Notes: generated by a model from the sequence alone, not told the origin. Counted from the first letter of the stretch, positions 8,418 to 19,899 are shown. The stretch is 45,705 bases of DNA from Streptococcus infantis SPAR10 (GCF_000279535.1 NZ_ALCH01000007.1:1-45705); one strand, 5' to 3'. Made by a program: numbers and translations.

Positions 8418-9266
8418 ATGAAAGAGATTGATCAAGCTCTACTGAAAAAAGTAATCATCGAGCGTCCTCGTTCTAGTCATAAGGGAGACTACGGTCGTCT
8501 TCTCTTGATTGGGGGAACGTATCCCTATGAGGGAGCGATTATTATGGCTGCTTTAGGGGCTGTTAGAAGTGGTGCAGGCTTGGTGACAGTAGCAACGGAT
8601 GAAGAGAATATTCCAGCTCTACATAGCCATCTGCCAGAGGCTATGGCTTTTGACCTTGATGATAAGCAATTACTTGAGCAACAGTTGCAGAAAGCTAATA
8701 TTGTCTTGGTCGGACCTGGACTAGTGGATGATGAGCGTGGAGAAGAGCTTCTCCAAACAGTCTTTCATCATTTAGTCCAAAATCAGACCCTCATACTGGA
8801 TGGTGGTGCCCTATCCATTTTTGCTAAGACGGGAATGAAATTTCCTAAGGCTCAGCTTGTTTTAACTCCACATCAAAGGGAATGGCAAGTCTTGTCAGGC
8901 TTAGATTTGACTTCCCAAGGAACCGATGAAACAGGGGAGGCCTTGAAGAAATTTCCTACTGGGATGATTCTAGTTCAAAAAGGTCCTGCTACTCGAATCT
9001 GGCAAGCAGCTCAAGCTGATTGTTATCAACTGGGTGTTGGTGGTCCTTATCAGGCGACTGGGGGCATGGGAGATACCCTAGCTGGGATGATTGCTGGTTT
9101 TGCTGGTCAATTCCCACAAGTTAGTCTCTATGAAAGAGTGACGGTAGCGACCTATCTACATTCAGCCATTGCCCAAGAACTAGCTGAGGACAACTTTGTA
9201 GTTCTGCCAACCACGATTAGTCAACATATCCCTGCATTCATGAAAAAAATACAAAAAGACACCTGA
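8418..9266 (+). CDS. nnrD: ADP-dependent NAD(P)H-hydrate dehydratase
   Basis: Repairs damaged, hydrated NADH and NADPH by ATP- or ADP-driven dehydration. The 282-residue protein is the ribokinase-like YjeF C-terminal domain alone. Visible are HKGDYGRLLLIGGT near 20-34, AALGAVRSGAGLVTVAT, the nucleotide segment VLVGPGL, LTPHQREW near 153-160, and the anion-hole/catalytic motif GGMGDTLAGMIAGF near 215-228. The NnrE epimerase domain is absent. It follows the 274-residue gene by three bases. Its TGA stop lies inside the stem of the following terminator. Confidence 0.95.
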   Translation: MKEIDQALLKKVIIERPRSSHKGDYGRLLLIGGTYPYEGAIIMAALGAVRSGAGLVTVATDEENIPALHSHLPEAMAFDLDDKQLLEQQLQKANIVLVGPGLVDDERGEELLQTVFHHLVQNQTLILDGGALSIFAKTGMKFPKAQLVLTPHQREWQVLSGLDLTSQGTDETGEALKKFPTGMILVQKGPATRIWQAAQADCYQLGVGGPYQATGGMGDTLAGMIAGFAGQFPQVSLYERVTVATYLHSAIAQELAEDNFVVLPTTISQHIPAFMKKIQKDT

Positions 9267-9284
9267 TTTTTTCAGGTGTCTTTT
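9254..9284 (+). terminator. Bidirectional terminator between convergent genes
   Basis: AAAAGACACCTGA / TCAGGTGTCTTTT with a five-T loop. The TGA of nnrD is part of the left arm, and the minus-strand 61-residue gene ends six bases beyond the right arm. Confidence 0.92.
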
Positions 9285-9289
9285 GATGA

Positions 9290-9475
9290 TTAGAAGAGGC
9301 CTTTGACCTTATCTACAAGACCGTTAAGTCCTTCTGATCCTGAGACCAAAACTTGTGCTTGGCTTAGGTACTCACTGAGTTGATTTTTGTTTTCATCAAC
9401 AAACGTTTTTGCTGCAGAAAAATCTTTGTTCTCAATGAGTTCCTTTACTTGATTAAACAAATCTAATGGGTTCAT
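9290..9475 (-). CDS. Small helical protein, 61 residues
   Basis: A short protein of 61 residues of unknown function. It starts MNPLDLFNQVKELIENKDFS and ends GLNGLVDKVKGLF, and is predicted to be two or three amphipathic helices with no hydrophobic membrane span. AAAAGGAGGGAACTC before the ATG is a strong ribosome site, which supports real expression. It converges on nnrD across the shared terminator. I recognise similar short proteins from other streptococci but no function. Confidence 0.75.
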   Translation of the reverse strand: MNPLDLFNQVKELIENKDFSAAKTFVDENKNQLSEYLSQAQVLVSGSEGLNGLVDKVKGLF

Positions 9476-9578
9476 GAGTTCCCTCCTTTTCTACAATTCT
9501 ATCCAATCATTTTTTTCAAATCTTGCAAGAAACTTGACTCTTCAAATAAAGTTCAGGGGTGTCAAATGGTGCAAATTT

Positions 9579-9587
9579 TGATATAAT
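9579..9587 (+). promoter_or_regulatory. Extended -10 promoter of dinG, next to its start codon
   Basis: TGATATAAT, hexamer 9582-9587. The start codon GTG at 9593 or ATG at 9596 falls where transcription should begin, and there is no Shine-Dalgarno site between, so the mRNA is probably leaderless. Confidence 0.7.
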
Positions 9588-9595
9588 TTTTAGTG

Positions 9596-12046
9596 ATGAA
9601 CTTTAGAAATAATCGGTATGTGGTTGTAGATTTAGAAGCAACAAGTACTGGAAGTAAGGCGAAAATCATCCAAGTGGGAATTGTAGTCATTGAAGATGGT
9701 GAGATTGTTGAACAGTATGCGACTGATGTCAACCCTCATGAACGCTTGGATTCTCATATCAAAGAATTAACGGGTTTGACTGATAAACGTTTGGCAAAGG
9801 CTCCAGAGTTTTCTCAGGTGGCTGGAAAGATTTTTGAACTGGTCAAAGACGGTATTTTTGTTGCGCACAATGTTCAGTTCGATGCTAATTTATTGGCAGA
9901 ATTCCTCTTTTTTGAGGGTTATGAATTGCGCACGCCTCGTATCGATACAGTGGAGTTGGCTCAAGTCTTTTACCCTCAGCTTGAGAAGTATAATCTCGGT
10001 ATTCTTTGCCAAGAGTTGGGGATTCCTCTAGAGCAAGCCCATTCAGCCCTATCTGATGCTCAAGCAACAGCAGAACTCTTTCTTTGTATGAGACAAAAGA
10101 TGTTTGGACTGCCAAAAGGGTTGTTGGAGCGCTTATTGAGTTTATCAGACAGCTTACTCTATGAATCTTACCTAGTCATCGAGGAAGTTTATCAGAAACA
10201 GTCTCTCCTCGTTGAGCATGATTTGGTAGAAGTACAAGGCTTATTCTTAAGAAAAGAGAAGCCAGTCCTTTCTCCACGCAAACTCTCAAAAGATTTCCAA
10301 ACTAATATTGCCTTGCTAGGTTTGGAGGAGAGAAGTCAACAAGAAGAATTTGCCCAAAAGGTTCAAGAGTTTTTACAAGGGGAAGTCATTTCCTTTATTC
10401 AGGCTCAAACAGGAATTGGGAAAACCTATGGTTACCTGCTACCGGCCTTGTCACTTGAGAATGAAGGGGGAATCCTACTCAGTGTTCCGACTAAAATCCT
10501 TCAAAATCAGGTGATACAAGAGGAGGCTAAAAGACTAGAAGAGATTTTCCATATCTCTATTCAGAGTCTTAAAGGTCCTCAGAATTACTTGAAGCTAGAT
10601 GCCTTTCATACAGTTCTAGAGGAAGAAGAGTCCAATCGTCTGTATACACGATTCAAGATGCAACTTCTAGTTTGGTTGACTGAAACAGATACAGGAGATT
10701 TAGACGAGATTGGTCAGCTATATCGCTACCAGCAGTTTTTACCAAACTTGGTTCATGATGGCAACCTTCACAAAGACTCTCTCTTTTGGCTAGAGGATTT
10801 TTGGAAACGAGGTCAGGACAAGGCTCGTTCTTGTAAGTTGCTTGTGACCAATCATGCTTACCTCGTTACTCGACTTGAAGATGATCCGAGTCTTTTAGAA
10901 GGGCGTCTCTTGATTTTAGATGAAGCCCAGAAAGTCTTGTTGACATTGGAAAATCTTTCTCGTAAAACTTATTTGTTAACGGATTTGCTAGATCAACTAG
11001 ACCAATCTTTATCGAGAGAAGAAGGTATGCTTCAAAGACGCTTGCTAGAAAGTATTCGTTTTGAAGTTTCTTACCTACTCGATCAGTTTCTATCTGGTAA
11101 ACGGAAGATGTGCCCAGCTAGTAGCATTGACAAGCTCCACCAAGATTTTTCTGAGTTGAATTTACCAGAATTTAAAGACTATCAGAGATTTTTTACATCT
11201 GAGGGAGAATTTTGGTTATCGACTTCAGATGTGTCTAGTAAGAAGGTTGAAATCACTTCAAGTCGCAATCATCGTTTGCTCTTTTCTCAGATTTTCCCAG
11301 AATCCTGTCAGCTATTAGGAATCTCTGCAACCCTTGAAATTAGTAGTAGGGTTTCTTTACCAGAATTGTTAGGTTTTCCTCAAGCTGCCTTTTACTGCAT
11401 GGACGAACAGTTTCAGGAAAATCAGGAAATCTTGTTGGTGAAGGATTTTCCGTTGGTGACAGAAATTTCATCCGAGGAATATGCACAAGCAATTGTAGAA
11501 GTTCTAGAAGAATTATTCCAGCTTGAAGAACCCATTCTAATCTTATTTACTGCAAAAGACTTATTGTTGCAAGTTTCAGATGCTTTGAGGGTTCCCCATC
11601 TGGCCCAGTACAAGCACGGAGAACCAGCCCAATTGAAAAAACGCTTTGAAAGAGGCGAGCGTGAGCTCTTGCTTGGGGCGGGAAGTTTTTGGGAAGGTGT
11701 CGATTTTTCAAGACATCCTCGAGTGATTGAAGTGGTGACTCGTTTGCCTTTCCAAAATCCAGAAGATCCCTTTACTAAAAAGATGAATCAAGAACTTCGT
11801 TTGGAAGGAAAAAATCCTTTTTACGATTATCAGCTACCTATGGCCATTATTCGTCTTAAGCAAGCGATTGGACGAACCATGCGCCGAGTTGGTCAACGCT
11901 CCGCAGTTTTGATTTTAGATAGCCGTATGTCAAGTAAACGATATGGCAAACAAATCAGCAAGGCTCTGTCTCGTACCAGTCGAGTAAGGAATATTAGCCG
12001 AGAGCAAGTATTCTCAAAAGTTCAAGAATTTTTAAATAAACAATGA
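9596..12046 (+). CDS. dinG: Bifunctional DnaQ-type 3'-5' exonuclease / DinG helicase
   Basis: DNA repair protein of 816 residues that fuses an exonuclease to a superfamily 2 helicase. The DEDD exonuclease has VVVDLEATST near 9-18, AHNVQFDANLL near 88-98 and HSALSDAQATAEL near 149-161. The helicase has Walker A AQTGIGKT near 270-277, a DEAQ box (instead of DEAH) near 442-445, and the late motifs GAGSFWEGVDF and QAIGRTMRR. The cysteines of an iron-sulfur cluster are not arranged as in E. coli DinG, as is usual in Firmicutes. GTG at 9593 is an alternative start; neither start has a ribosome site. It is followed by rodA after 33 bases. Confidence 0.95.
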   Translation: MNFRNNRYVVVDLEATSTGSKAKIIQVGIVVIEDGEIVEQYATDVNPHERLDSHIKELTGLTDKRLAKAPEFSQVAGKIFELVKDGIFVAHNVQFDANLLAEFLFFEGYELRTPRIDTVELAQVFYPQLEKYNLGILCQELGIPLEQAHSALSDAQATAELFLCMRQKMFGLPKGLLERLLSLSDSLLYESYLVIEEVYQKQSLLVEHDLVEVQGLFLRKEKPVLSPRKLSKDFQTNIALLGLEERSQQEEFAQKVQEFLQGEVISFIQAQTGIGKTYGYLLPALSLENEGGILLSVPTKILQNQVIQEEAKRLEEIFHISIQSLKGPQNYLKLDAFHTVLEEEESNRLYTRFKMQLLVWLTETDTGDLDEIGQLYRYQQFLPNLVHDGNLHKDSLFWLEDFWKRGQDKARSCKLLVTNHAYLVTRLEDDPSLLEGRLLILDEAQKVLLTLENLSRKTYLLTDLLDQLDQSLSREEGMLQRRLLESIRFEVSYLLDQFLSGKRKMCPASSIDKLHQDFSELNLPEFKDYQRFFTSEGEFWLSTSDVSSKKVEITSSRNHRLLFSQIFPESCQLLGISATLEISSRVSLPELLGFPQAAFYCMDEQFQENQEILLVKDFPLVTEISSEEYAQAIVEVLEELFQLEEPILILFTAKDLLLQVSDALRVPHLAQYKHGEPAQLKKRFERGERELLLGAGSFWEGVDFSRHPRVIEVVTRLPFQNPEDPFTKKMNQELRLEGKNPFYDYQLPMAIIRLKQAIGRTMRRVGQRSAVLILDSRMSSKRYGKQISKALSRTSRVRNISREQVFSKVQEFLNKQ

Positions 12047-12079
12047 AATGAATACCTGAAAGAATGAAGGAGGCCTTTT

Positions 12080-13303
12080 ATGAAACGTTCTCTCGACTCT
12101 AGGGTCGATTATAGTTTAATATTACCAGTATTTTGTTTGTTGGTGATTGGAGTTGTAGCTATTTATATAGCAGTTAGTCATGACTACCCAAACAATGTTT
12201 GGTCCATACTTGGACAACAACTGGCTTGGATATCGCTAGGGATTGTTTTTAGCTTCATAGTCATGTTTTTTAACACAAAATTTCTCTGGCAGTCCACGCC
12301 TTATTTATATGGACTCGGTCTAGCCTTGATGGTCTTGCCTTTAGTCTTCTACAACCCGAGTTTAGTAGCTGCAACTGGTGCGAAAAACTGGGTGTCAATC
12401 GGTGGTTATACACTTTTTCAACCCTCCGAATTCATGAAGATATCCTATATTTTGATGCTGGCATACGTTATCGTAACCTTTACCAAGAAACATAAAGACA
12501 AAGAACGAACGATTGGTTTAGATTTTTTATTAATTTTGTGGATGATTGTTTTCACGATGCCAGTTATGGTTTTGCTAGCCTTGCAAAGTGACCTTGGTAC
12601 AGCTATGGTTTTTGTCGCAATCTTTGCAGGACTTGTCTTATTGTCTGGTGTTTCTTGGAAGATTATTATTCCAATTTTTGTAGTAGTTGTATCGGCGATT
12701 GCAGGATTCCTAGCAATCTTTATCACAAAAGACGGGCGTGCCTTTATGCATCAGATTGGGATGCCAACTTATCAGATAAATCGTATCCTAGCTTGGCTCA
12801 ATCCCTTTGATTATGCCCAAACGACTACCTATCAACAGGCGCAGGGTCAAATTGCGATTGGTAGCGGTGGAATTTTTGGTCAAGGCTTTAATGTGTCTAA
12901 TCTCCTTATTCCAGTCCGCGAGAGTGATATGATTTTCACAGTAATTGCGGAAGATTTTGGATTTATTGGTTCAGTTGTAGTGGTTGCACTCTATCTACTG
13001 CTCATCTATCGCATGTTAAAGATTACCCTAAAATCCAATAATCAATTTTATACCTACATCTCAACTGGATTTATCATGATGCTCTTGTTCCATATCTTTG
13101 AAAATATTGGTGCGGTTACTGGTCTTCTTCCTCTGACAGGGATTCCTTTGCCCTTTATTTCCCAAGGGGGATCAGCTATTATCAGTAATCTAATTGGTGT
13201 CGGTTTGCTGTTATCGATGAGCTACCAAACCCATTTGGCTGATGAAAAGAGTGGTCGAACAAGATTCAAACGTAAAAAAGTTGTATTGAAAAAAGTGAAA
13301 TAA
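12080..13303 (+). CDS. rodA: Peptidoglycan glycosyltransferase RodA
   Basis: SEDS-family lipid II polymerase that works with a class B penicillin-binding protein to elongate the side wall. The 407-residue protein has about ten membrane helices. The catalytic aspartate is D171 in LALQSDLGTAM, and the family signatures GAKNWVSIGG, FQPSEFMKISYI, ESDMIFTVIAEDFGFIG and PLPFISQGGSA are all present. I call it RodA rather than FtsW because of its close likeness to pneumococcal RodA as I recall it, and because ftsW lies beside ppc in streptococci. GAAGGAGGCCTTTT precedes the ATG. It is probably transcribed with dinG and the DJ-1 gene. Confidence 0.95.
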   Translation: MKRSLDSRVDYSLILPVFCLLVIGVVAIYIAVSHDYPNNVWSILGQQLAWISLGIVFSFIVMFFNTKFLWQSTPYLYGLGLALMVLPLVFYNPSLVAATGAKNWVSIGGYTLFQPSEFMKISYILMLAYVIVTFTKKHKDKERTIGLDFLLILWMIVFTMPVMVLLALQSDLGTAMVFVAIFAGLVLLSGVSWKIIIPIFVVVVSAIAGFLAIFITKDGRAFMHQIGMPTYQINRILAWLNPFDYAQTTTYQQAQGQIAIGSGGIFGQGFNVSNLLIPVRESDMIFTVIAEDFGFIGSVVVVALYLLLIYRMLKITLKSNNQFYTYISTGFIMMLLFHIFENIGAVTGLLPLTGIPLPFISQGGSAIISNLIGVGLLLSMSYQTHLADEKSGRTRFKRKKVVLKKVK

Positions 13304-13313
13304 GGAGGTCGCT

Positions 13314-13862
13314 ATGCCTAAAGTTGCAGTTATCCTAGCAAATGGTTTTGAAGAAATTGAAGCCTTGACGGTCGTAGACGTCATGCGCCGCGCAAATATC
13401 ACCTGCCATATGGTAGGATTTGAAGATAAAGTGACAGGTTCACATGCCATTCAAGTTCAGGCTGATCGAGTGTTTGATGGTGATTTATCAGAGTATGACA
13501 TGATTGTCCTTCCAGGAGGTATGCCTGGCGCTGCCCACTTGCGGGACAATGAACAATTAATCACTGAACTTCAAAAATTTGAGAAAATAGGTAAAAAGGT
13601 GGCAGCCATCTGTGCTGCTCCAATTGCTTTGAATCGAGCTGGTCTCCTAGAAGGAAGAAACTTCACCTGCTATGATGGAGTCCAAGAACAAATTGCTGAC
13701 GGTCACTACCACAAAGAAACAGTCGTAGTGGATGGAAATATCATTACGAGCCGTGGACCAGCAACAGCTTTAGCCTTTGCTTACTACTTGGTTGAAACAC
13801 TGGGCGGAGATGCTGAGTCTCTAAGAAATGGCATGCTCTACACAGACCTATTTGAAAAATAA
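13314..13862 (+). CDS. DJ-1/PfpI family protein
   Basis: A 182-residue protein of the DJ-1/ThiJ/PfpI superfamily, variously linked to glyoxalase, deglycase or chaperone activity. The nucleophile elbow carries cysteine in AAICAAPIAL near 96-105, and the conserved acidic residue is in NGFEEIEAL near 10-18. VLPGGMPGA near 63-71 and TSRGPATALAFA near 143-154 are the other family marks. It follows rodA by ten bases with AAGGAGGTCGCT as ribosome site, and is closed by a strong terminator. The exact activity is open. Confidence 0.92.
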   Translation: MPKVAVILANGFEEIEALTVVDVMRRANITCHMVGFEDKVTGSHAIQVQADRVFDGDLSEYDMIVLPGGMPGAAHLRDNEQLITELQKFEKIGKKVAAICAAPIALNRAGLLEGRNFTCYDGVQEQIADGHYHKETVVVDGNIITSRGPATALAFAYYLVETLGGDAESLRNGMLYTDLFEK

Positions 13863-13872
13863 TGAACAAACG

Positions 13873-13913
13873 GAGGAGAATCTTTCTTGATGGAGAAGAT
13901 TCTTCTCTTTTTT
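13873..13913 (+). terminator. Terminator after the DJ-1 gene
   Basis: Twelve-pair stem GAGGAGAATCTT / AAGATTCTTCTC (one G-U) with an eleven-base loop and six T. It ends the dinG-rodA-DJ-1 unit. Confidence 0.9.
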
Positions 13914-13955
13914 AATGGCAAAAACCAAGGTAAACATCGCTTTTTTTATAAAAAA

Positions 13956-13964
13956 TGGTATAAT
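13956..13964 (+). promoter_or_regulatory. Extended -10 promoter of the HAD gene, next to its start codon
   Basis: TGGTATAAT, hexamer 13959-13964. The ATG at 13972 begins seven bases after the hexamer, so transcript and reading frame should start together. Confidence 0.75.
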
Positions 13965-13971
13965 GAAGGGT

Positions 13972-16496
<2,525 letters not shown>

Positions 16497-16500
16497 AAAT

Positions 16501-16520
16501 ATTGGGAAATAGTTCCCAAT
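16501..16520 (+). terminator. Weak hairpin after gyrB
   Basis: ATTGGGAA / TTCCCAAT with loop ATAG. The following GTTTG is a poor T tract, so termination is likely partial. It overlaps the expected -35 region of ezrA. Confidence 0.45.
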
Positions 16521-16532
16521 GTTTGAAAAATA

Positions 16533-16541
16533 TGATATAAT
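16533..16541 (+). promoter_or_regulatory. Extended -10 promoter of ezrA
   Basis: TGATATAAT, hexamer 16536-16541, 35 bases before the ezrA ATG. Confidence 0.65.
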
Positions 16542-16576
16542 CATTACAATTGTGTCATGTATAAAAGGAGTTTGAT

Positions 16577-18304
16577 ATGTCAAATAATCAGTTGATTATT
16601 ACTTTGATTGGAATTGCAGTCCTGCTTCTTATTGCTTTTGCAGTAGCAATTTTGCTACGTAAACGAAATGAGAGTAGACTTGCAGCTTTAGAAGAAAGAA
16701 AAGAAGAACTATATAACCTTCCTGTTAATGATGAGGTAGAGGTTGTAAAAAACATGCATCTGATCGGTCAAAGTCAGATTGCTTTTAGAGAATGGAACCA
16801 AAAATGGGTAGATTTGTCTCTTAACTCTTTTGCAGATATCGAGAATAACCTCTTTGAAGCTGAAGGATACAATAACTCATTCCGTTTCTTGAAAGCTAAG
16901 CACCAGATTGATCAAATTGAAAGTCAAATCCAACTTGTTGAAGAAGATATTGCAGAAATTCGTAATGCCTTGTCTGAGTTGGAAAAACAAGAGTCAAAAA
17001 ATAGTGGACGTGTTCTGCATGCCCTAGATTTATTTGAGAAACTACAAAACACTGTAGCTGAAGATTCTGAAAAATATGGTCAAGCTCTTCCAGAAATTGA
17101 AAAACAATTGGAGAACATCCAATCTGAGTTTTCTCAATTTGTAACCTTGAATTCATCGGGAGATCCGGTTGAAGCAGCAGGCATTTTAGATAACGCTGAA
17201 AATCATATTTTAGCTTTGACACATATTGTTGAAAGAATTCCAGCGATTGTCACTAAGCTTACCACTGAATTGCCAGAACAACTTGAAGATTTAGAAGCTG
17301 GTTACCGCAAGCTTTTAGATGAAAACTACCATTTTGTAGAAACTGATATCGAATCTCGTCTTCAACTTCTCTATGAAGCCTTGAAGAATAATCACGAAAA
17401 TATCCGTACATTGGAGTTGGATAATGCAGAGTATGAAAATACTCAAATCCAAGAAGAAATCAATGCACTTTATGATATTTTCACTCGTGAAATTGCAGCC
17501 CATAAAGCTTTTGAGAAATTGGTAACTACCCTTCCTACCTATCTTAAACACTTGAAAGAAAATAATCAGGTACTGGTTAAAGATATCGAACGTCTTGGGA
17601 AAACCTATTTGATTTCAGAGAGCGATGTAAATCGAGTTCGTCGTCTTCAAGCTGATATTTCAGCCTTGAATGCCACTATTGAAGAAATGAATAATGCAGA
17701 GTCAGAAGTTTCAGAAGCATATTCTGTCTTACAAGAACGTTTGGAAAATCTCCAATCTACATTAAAAGATATTGAAGATGACCAAATCGGTGTTAGTGAG
17801 CGTCTCGTTCAAATTGAAAAAGATGACATCAATGCTCGTCAAAAAGCAAATGTATATGTCAACCGTCTGCATACGATTAAACGCTACATGGAGAAGAGAA
17901 ATCTTCCAGGAATTCCACAAAAATTCTTGAAGCTCTTCTTTGATGCAAGCCACAGTACAGAAGACTTGATGGCTGAGCTGGAACAAGCGCAAGTGAATAT
18001 CGAATCTGTGAATCGTATCCTTGAGATTGCGACAAATGATATGAATATGTTAGAAGAAGAAACATACAGTATCGTTCAAAATGCAACATTGACAGAACAA
18101 TTGCTTCAATATTCGAACCGTTACAGATCATTTGATGATCGTATTCAACAAGCTTTCCAAGAAGCTTTGAATATCTTTGAAACAACATTTGACTACCAAG
18201 CATCTTTCGAAAAAATCTCTCAAGCATTAGAAGTTGCTGAGCCTGGTGTTACCAATCGCTTCGTTACTTCTTATGAAAAAACAAGAGAAAGTATTCGTTT
18301 CTAA
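16577..18304 (+). CDS. ezrA: Septation ring formation regulator EzrA
   Basis: Membrane-anchored division protein that binds FtsZ and coordinates ring assembly and peptidoglycan synthesis. The 575-residue length is typical. A single N-terminal membrane helix lies at about 5-27 (LIITLIGIAVLLLIAFAVAI), followed by RKR and a long cytoplasmic array of spectrin-like coiled coils rich in Glu, Gln and Leu up to the C-terminus. AAAGGAGTTTGAT before the ATG fixes the start. It has its own promoter and a strong terminator, so it can be transcribed apart from gyrB. Confidence 0.96.
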   Translation: MSNNQLIITLIGIAVLLLIAFAVAILLRKRNESRLAALEERKEELYNLPVNDEVEVVKNMHLIGQSQIAFREWNQKWVDLSLNSFADIENNLFEAEGYNNSFRFLKAKHQIDQIESQIQLVEEDIAEIRNALSELEKQESKNSGRVLHALDLFEKLQNTVAEDSEKYGQALPEIEKQLENIQSEFSQFVTLNSSGDPVEAAGILDNAENHILALTHIVERIPAIVTKLTTELPEQLEDLEAGYRKLLDENYHFVETDIESRLQLLYEALKNNHENIRTLELDNAEYENTQIQEEINALYDIFTREIAAHKAFEKLVTTLPTYLKHLKENNQVLVKDIERLGKTYLISESDVNRVRRLQADISALNATIEEMNNAESEVSEAYSVLQERLENLQSTLKDIEDDQIGVSERLVQIEKDDINARQKANVYVNRLHTIKRYMEKRNLPGIPQKFLKLFFDASHSTEDLMAELEQAQVNIESVNRILEIATNDMNMLEEETYSIVQNATLTEQLLQYSNRYRSFDDRIQQAFQEALNIFETTFDYQASFEKISQALEVAEPGVTNRFVTSYEKTRESIRF

Positions 18305-18309
18305 TTTAT

Positions 18310-18341
18310 AAAAGAATCCTAGATTTTTCTAGGGTTCTTTT
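18310..18341 (+). terminator. ezrA terminator
   Basis: AAAAGAATCCTAGA / TCTAGGGTTCTTTT with a four-T loop and one G-U pair. Confidence 0.88.
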
Positions 18342-18384
18342 ACTTTTCTTTACTTATTTTAAATCTTTCCCTGCCATGTTTTCA

Positions 18385-18413
18385 TTGAAATTATAGTTCA
18401 TATTTGATATGAT
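18385..18413 (+). promoter_or_regulatory. pgdA promoter, next to its start codon
   Basis: TTGAAA (18385-18390), 17-base spacer ending TGA, TATGAT (18408-18413). The pgdA ATG at 18420 begins six bases after the hexamer, which is the expected start point of transcription. Confidence 0.8.
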
Positions 18414-18419
18414 AAGACT

Positions 18420-19814
18420 ATGACAAAAAAGAGATTACCCCAGAATAAAGTAAAGAAGAAAAATAATAAAAAGCTTGGCACTCTTGTCTTGCTTTTGTTT
18501 CTAACAATGTTAGCACTCGGTAGTGTGATTACCTATAAAGTGTTGAACAAGCAAGCCTTTGAACAGAAGATTGAGAGTCTCAAGAAGGAAAAAGATGACG
18601 CCTACTCCCAAGGAAGTCAAAAAGAGCATTTTCGCAAGGAAAAATCTGAAATTATCACCTATTATCCACTAGTTGGAGACAGCCTTATTTCCTCTGCCAA
18701 AGATATCATCGTAAAAGACATCACTGAAAAAGTAGAGGGTAAAGAACAGTTGATTTTTTATTACTCAGAAAAAGGGGATTCCTCTTTAACTGGGGTTGAA
18801 AATCGTTTGATAAAAAAACAAGCCTATGACTTGGAAAATTCTAATGTCGTTGAAATAGAAAATACTACTTTAGACCAGCGGTATCTGAAAGAGGACGGCT
18901 CTATCTTTACCCTGGATCAATTCTTTACAGACCCATCTACAGCCAAAGAAAAAATCCTTGAGGGTGTTAAGTCAGCTCTCCTAGATAAAAAAATAGAGCA
19001 ATCAATTGTCGACCAAGTTTCAGCTGATTTCTCAGCTACAGAATTGTCAAGTTGGAAGTTTGCTTACAAAGATAGTCAATTGGTTCTATATCCAGTTAAG
19101 GCAACTACAAATGTTGAAGAGATAGCAATGCCTATTTCAGATTTCTTTGATTATATTCAAACATCCTATCTAACAGAAAAAGATGCTGAACTTTATAAAA
19201 AAGTTCAAGCAGAAAAACATAAAAAAGTGGTAGCTCTTACCTTTGATGATGGTCCTGATGGTAATACAACACCACAAGCCTTGGACATCTTAGCTAAGTA
19301 CAAAATCAAGGCAACCTTCTTTGTACAAGGAAAAAATATTGCAGGTAATGAAGCTATCCTCAAACGTATGCAGGCTGAAGGGCACGAAGTTGGAAACCAT
19401 AGTTGGAACCATCCAGTTTTAACACAACTCTCATTAGAAGATGCTAAGAAACAAATTACGGATACAGAAACAGCAATCACTAGTGTTCTCGGAAAGAGTT
19501 CAAAATTGATGCGCCCACCATATGGTGCCATCTCAGATGATATCCGTAATAGTCTCGATTTGAGCTTTATTATGTGGGATGTTGATAGCTTAGACTGGAA
19601 GAGTAAAAACGAAGCAGCCATTCTAACACAAGTCCAACGTCAAACGACAGATGGGTCTATCATCCTCATTCACGATATCCATCAAACATCTGTTAACTCA
19701 TTGCCAAAAGTTATTGAATATTTGCAGGGACAAGGGTATAGCTTTGTTACAGTCACTGAATTACTAGGGAATCGTGTAAAACCACATGAGATATACTATT
19801 CTCGTACCCAATAA
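18420..19814 (+). CDS. pgdA: Peptidoglycan N-acetylglucosamine deacetylase PgdA
   Basis: Removes acetyl groups from cell-wall N-acetylglucosamine, giving lysozyme resistance. The 464-residue protein has a basic N-terminus, a signal anchor at about 18-42 (LVLLLFLTMLALGSVITYKV), a stalk and middle domain, and a NodB deacetylase domain from about 265. The five NodB motifs are intact: TFDDGPD with D276/D277, HSWNHP with H327 and H331, RPPYG near 365-369, WDVDSLDW near 387-394, and LIHDIH with H418. No Shine-Dalgarno site precedes the ATG, and the -10 box ends six bases before it. A later ATG with a ribosome site is not present before the anchor. Confidence 0.96.
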   Translation: MTKKRLPQNKVKKKNNKKLGTLVLLLFLTMLALGSVITYKVLNKQAFEQKIESLKKEKDDAYSQGSQKEHFRKEKSEIITYYPLVGDSLISSAKDIIVKDITEKVEGKEQLIFYYSEKGDSSLTGVENRLIKKQAYDLENSNVVEIENTTLDQRYLKEDGSIFTLDQFFTDPSTAKEKILEGVKSALLDKKIEQSIVDQVSADFSATELSSWKFAYKDSQLVLYPVKATTNVEEIAMPISDFFDYIQTSYLTEKDAELYKKVQAEKHKKVVALTFDDGPDGNTTPQALDILAKYKIKATFFVQGKNIAGNEAILKRMQAEGHEVGNHSWNHPVLTQLSLEDAKKQITDTETAITSVLGKSSKLMRPPYGAISDDIRNSLDLSFIMWDVDSLDWKSKNEAAILTQVQRQTTDGSIILIHDIHQTSVNSLPKVIEYLQGQGYSFVTVTELLGNRVKPHEIYYSRTQ

Positions 19815-19864
19815 TTAGATTTAAATTCAATTATTAGAAAAAACTAAAAAAGATTATTTTTATC

Positions 19865-19893
19865 TTGACAAGTAGGAAAAAACTTGATATCAT
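19865..19893 (+). promoter_or_regulatory. Promoter of the infC-rpmI-rplT operon
   Basis: TTGACA (19865-19870), 17-base spacer ending TGA, TATCAT (19888-19893): consensus -35 with an extended -10. The 150-base leader that follows is structured. Confidence 0.85.
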
Positions 19894-19899
19894 ATAAAA

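Noticed and set aside
19205..19621. Minus-strand frame of 138 codons inside pgdA
   Set aside because: It covers the conserved NodB motifs on the other strand, so its openness follows from pgdA codon use.
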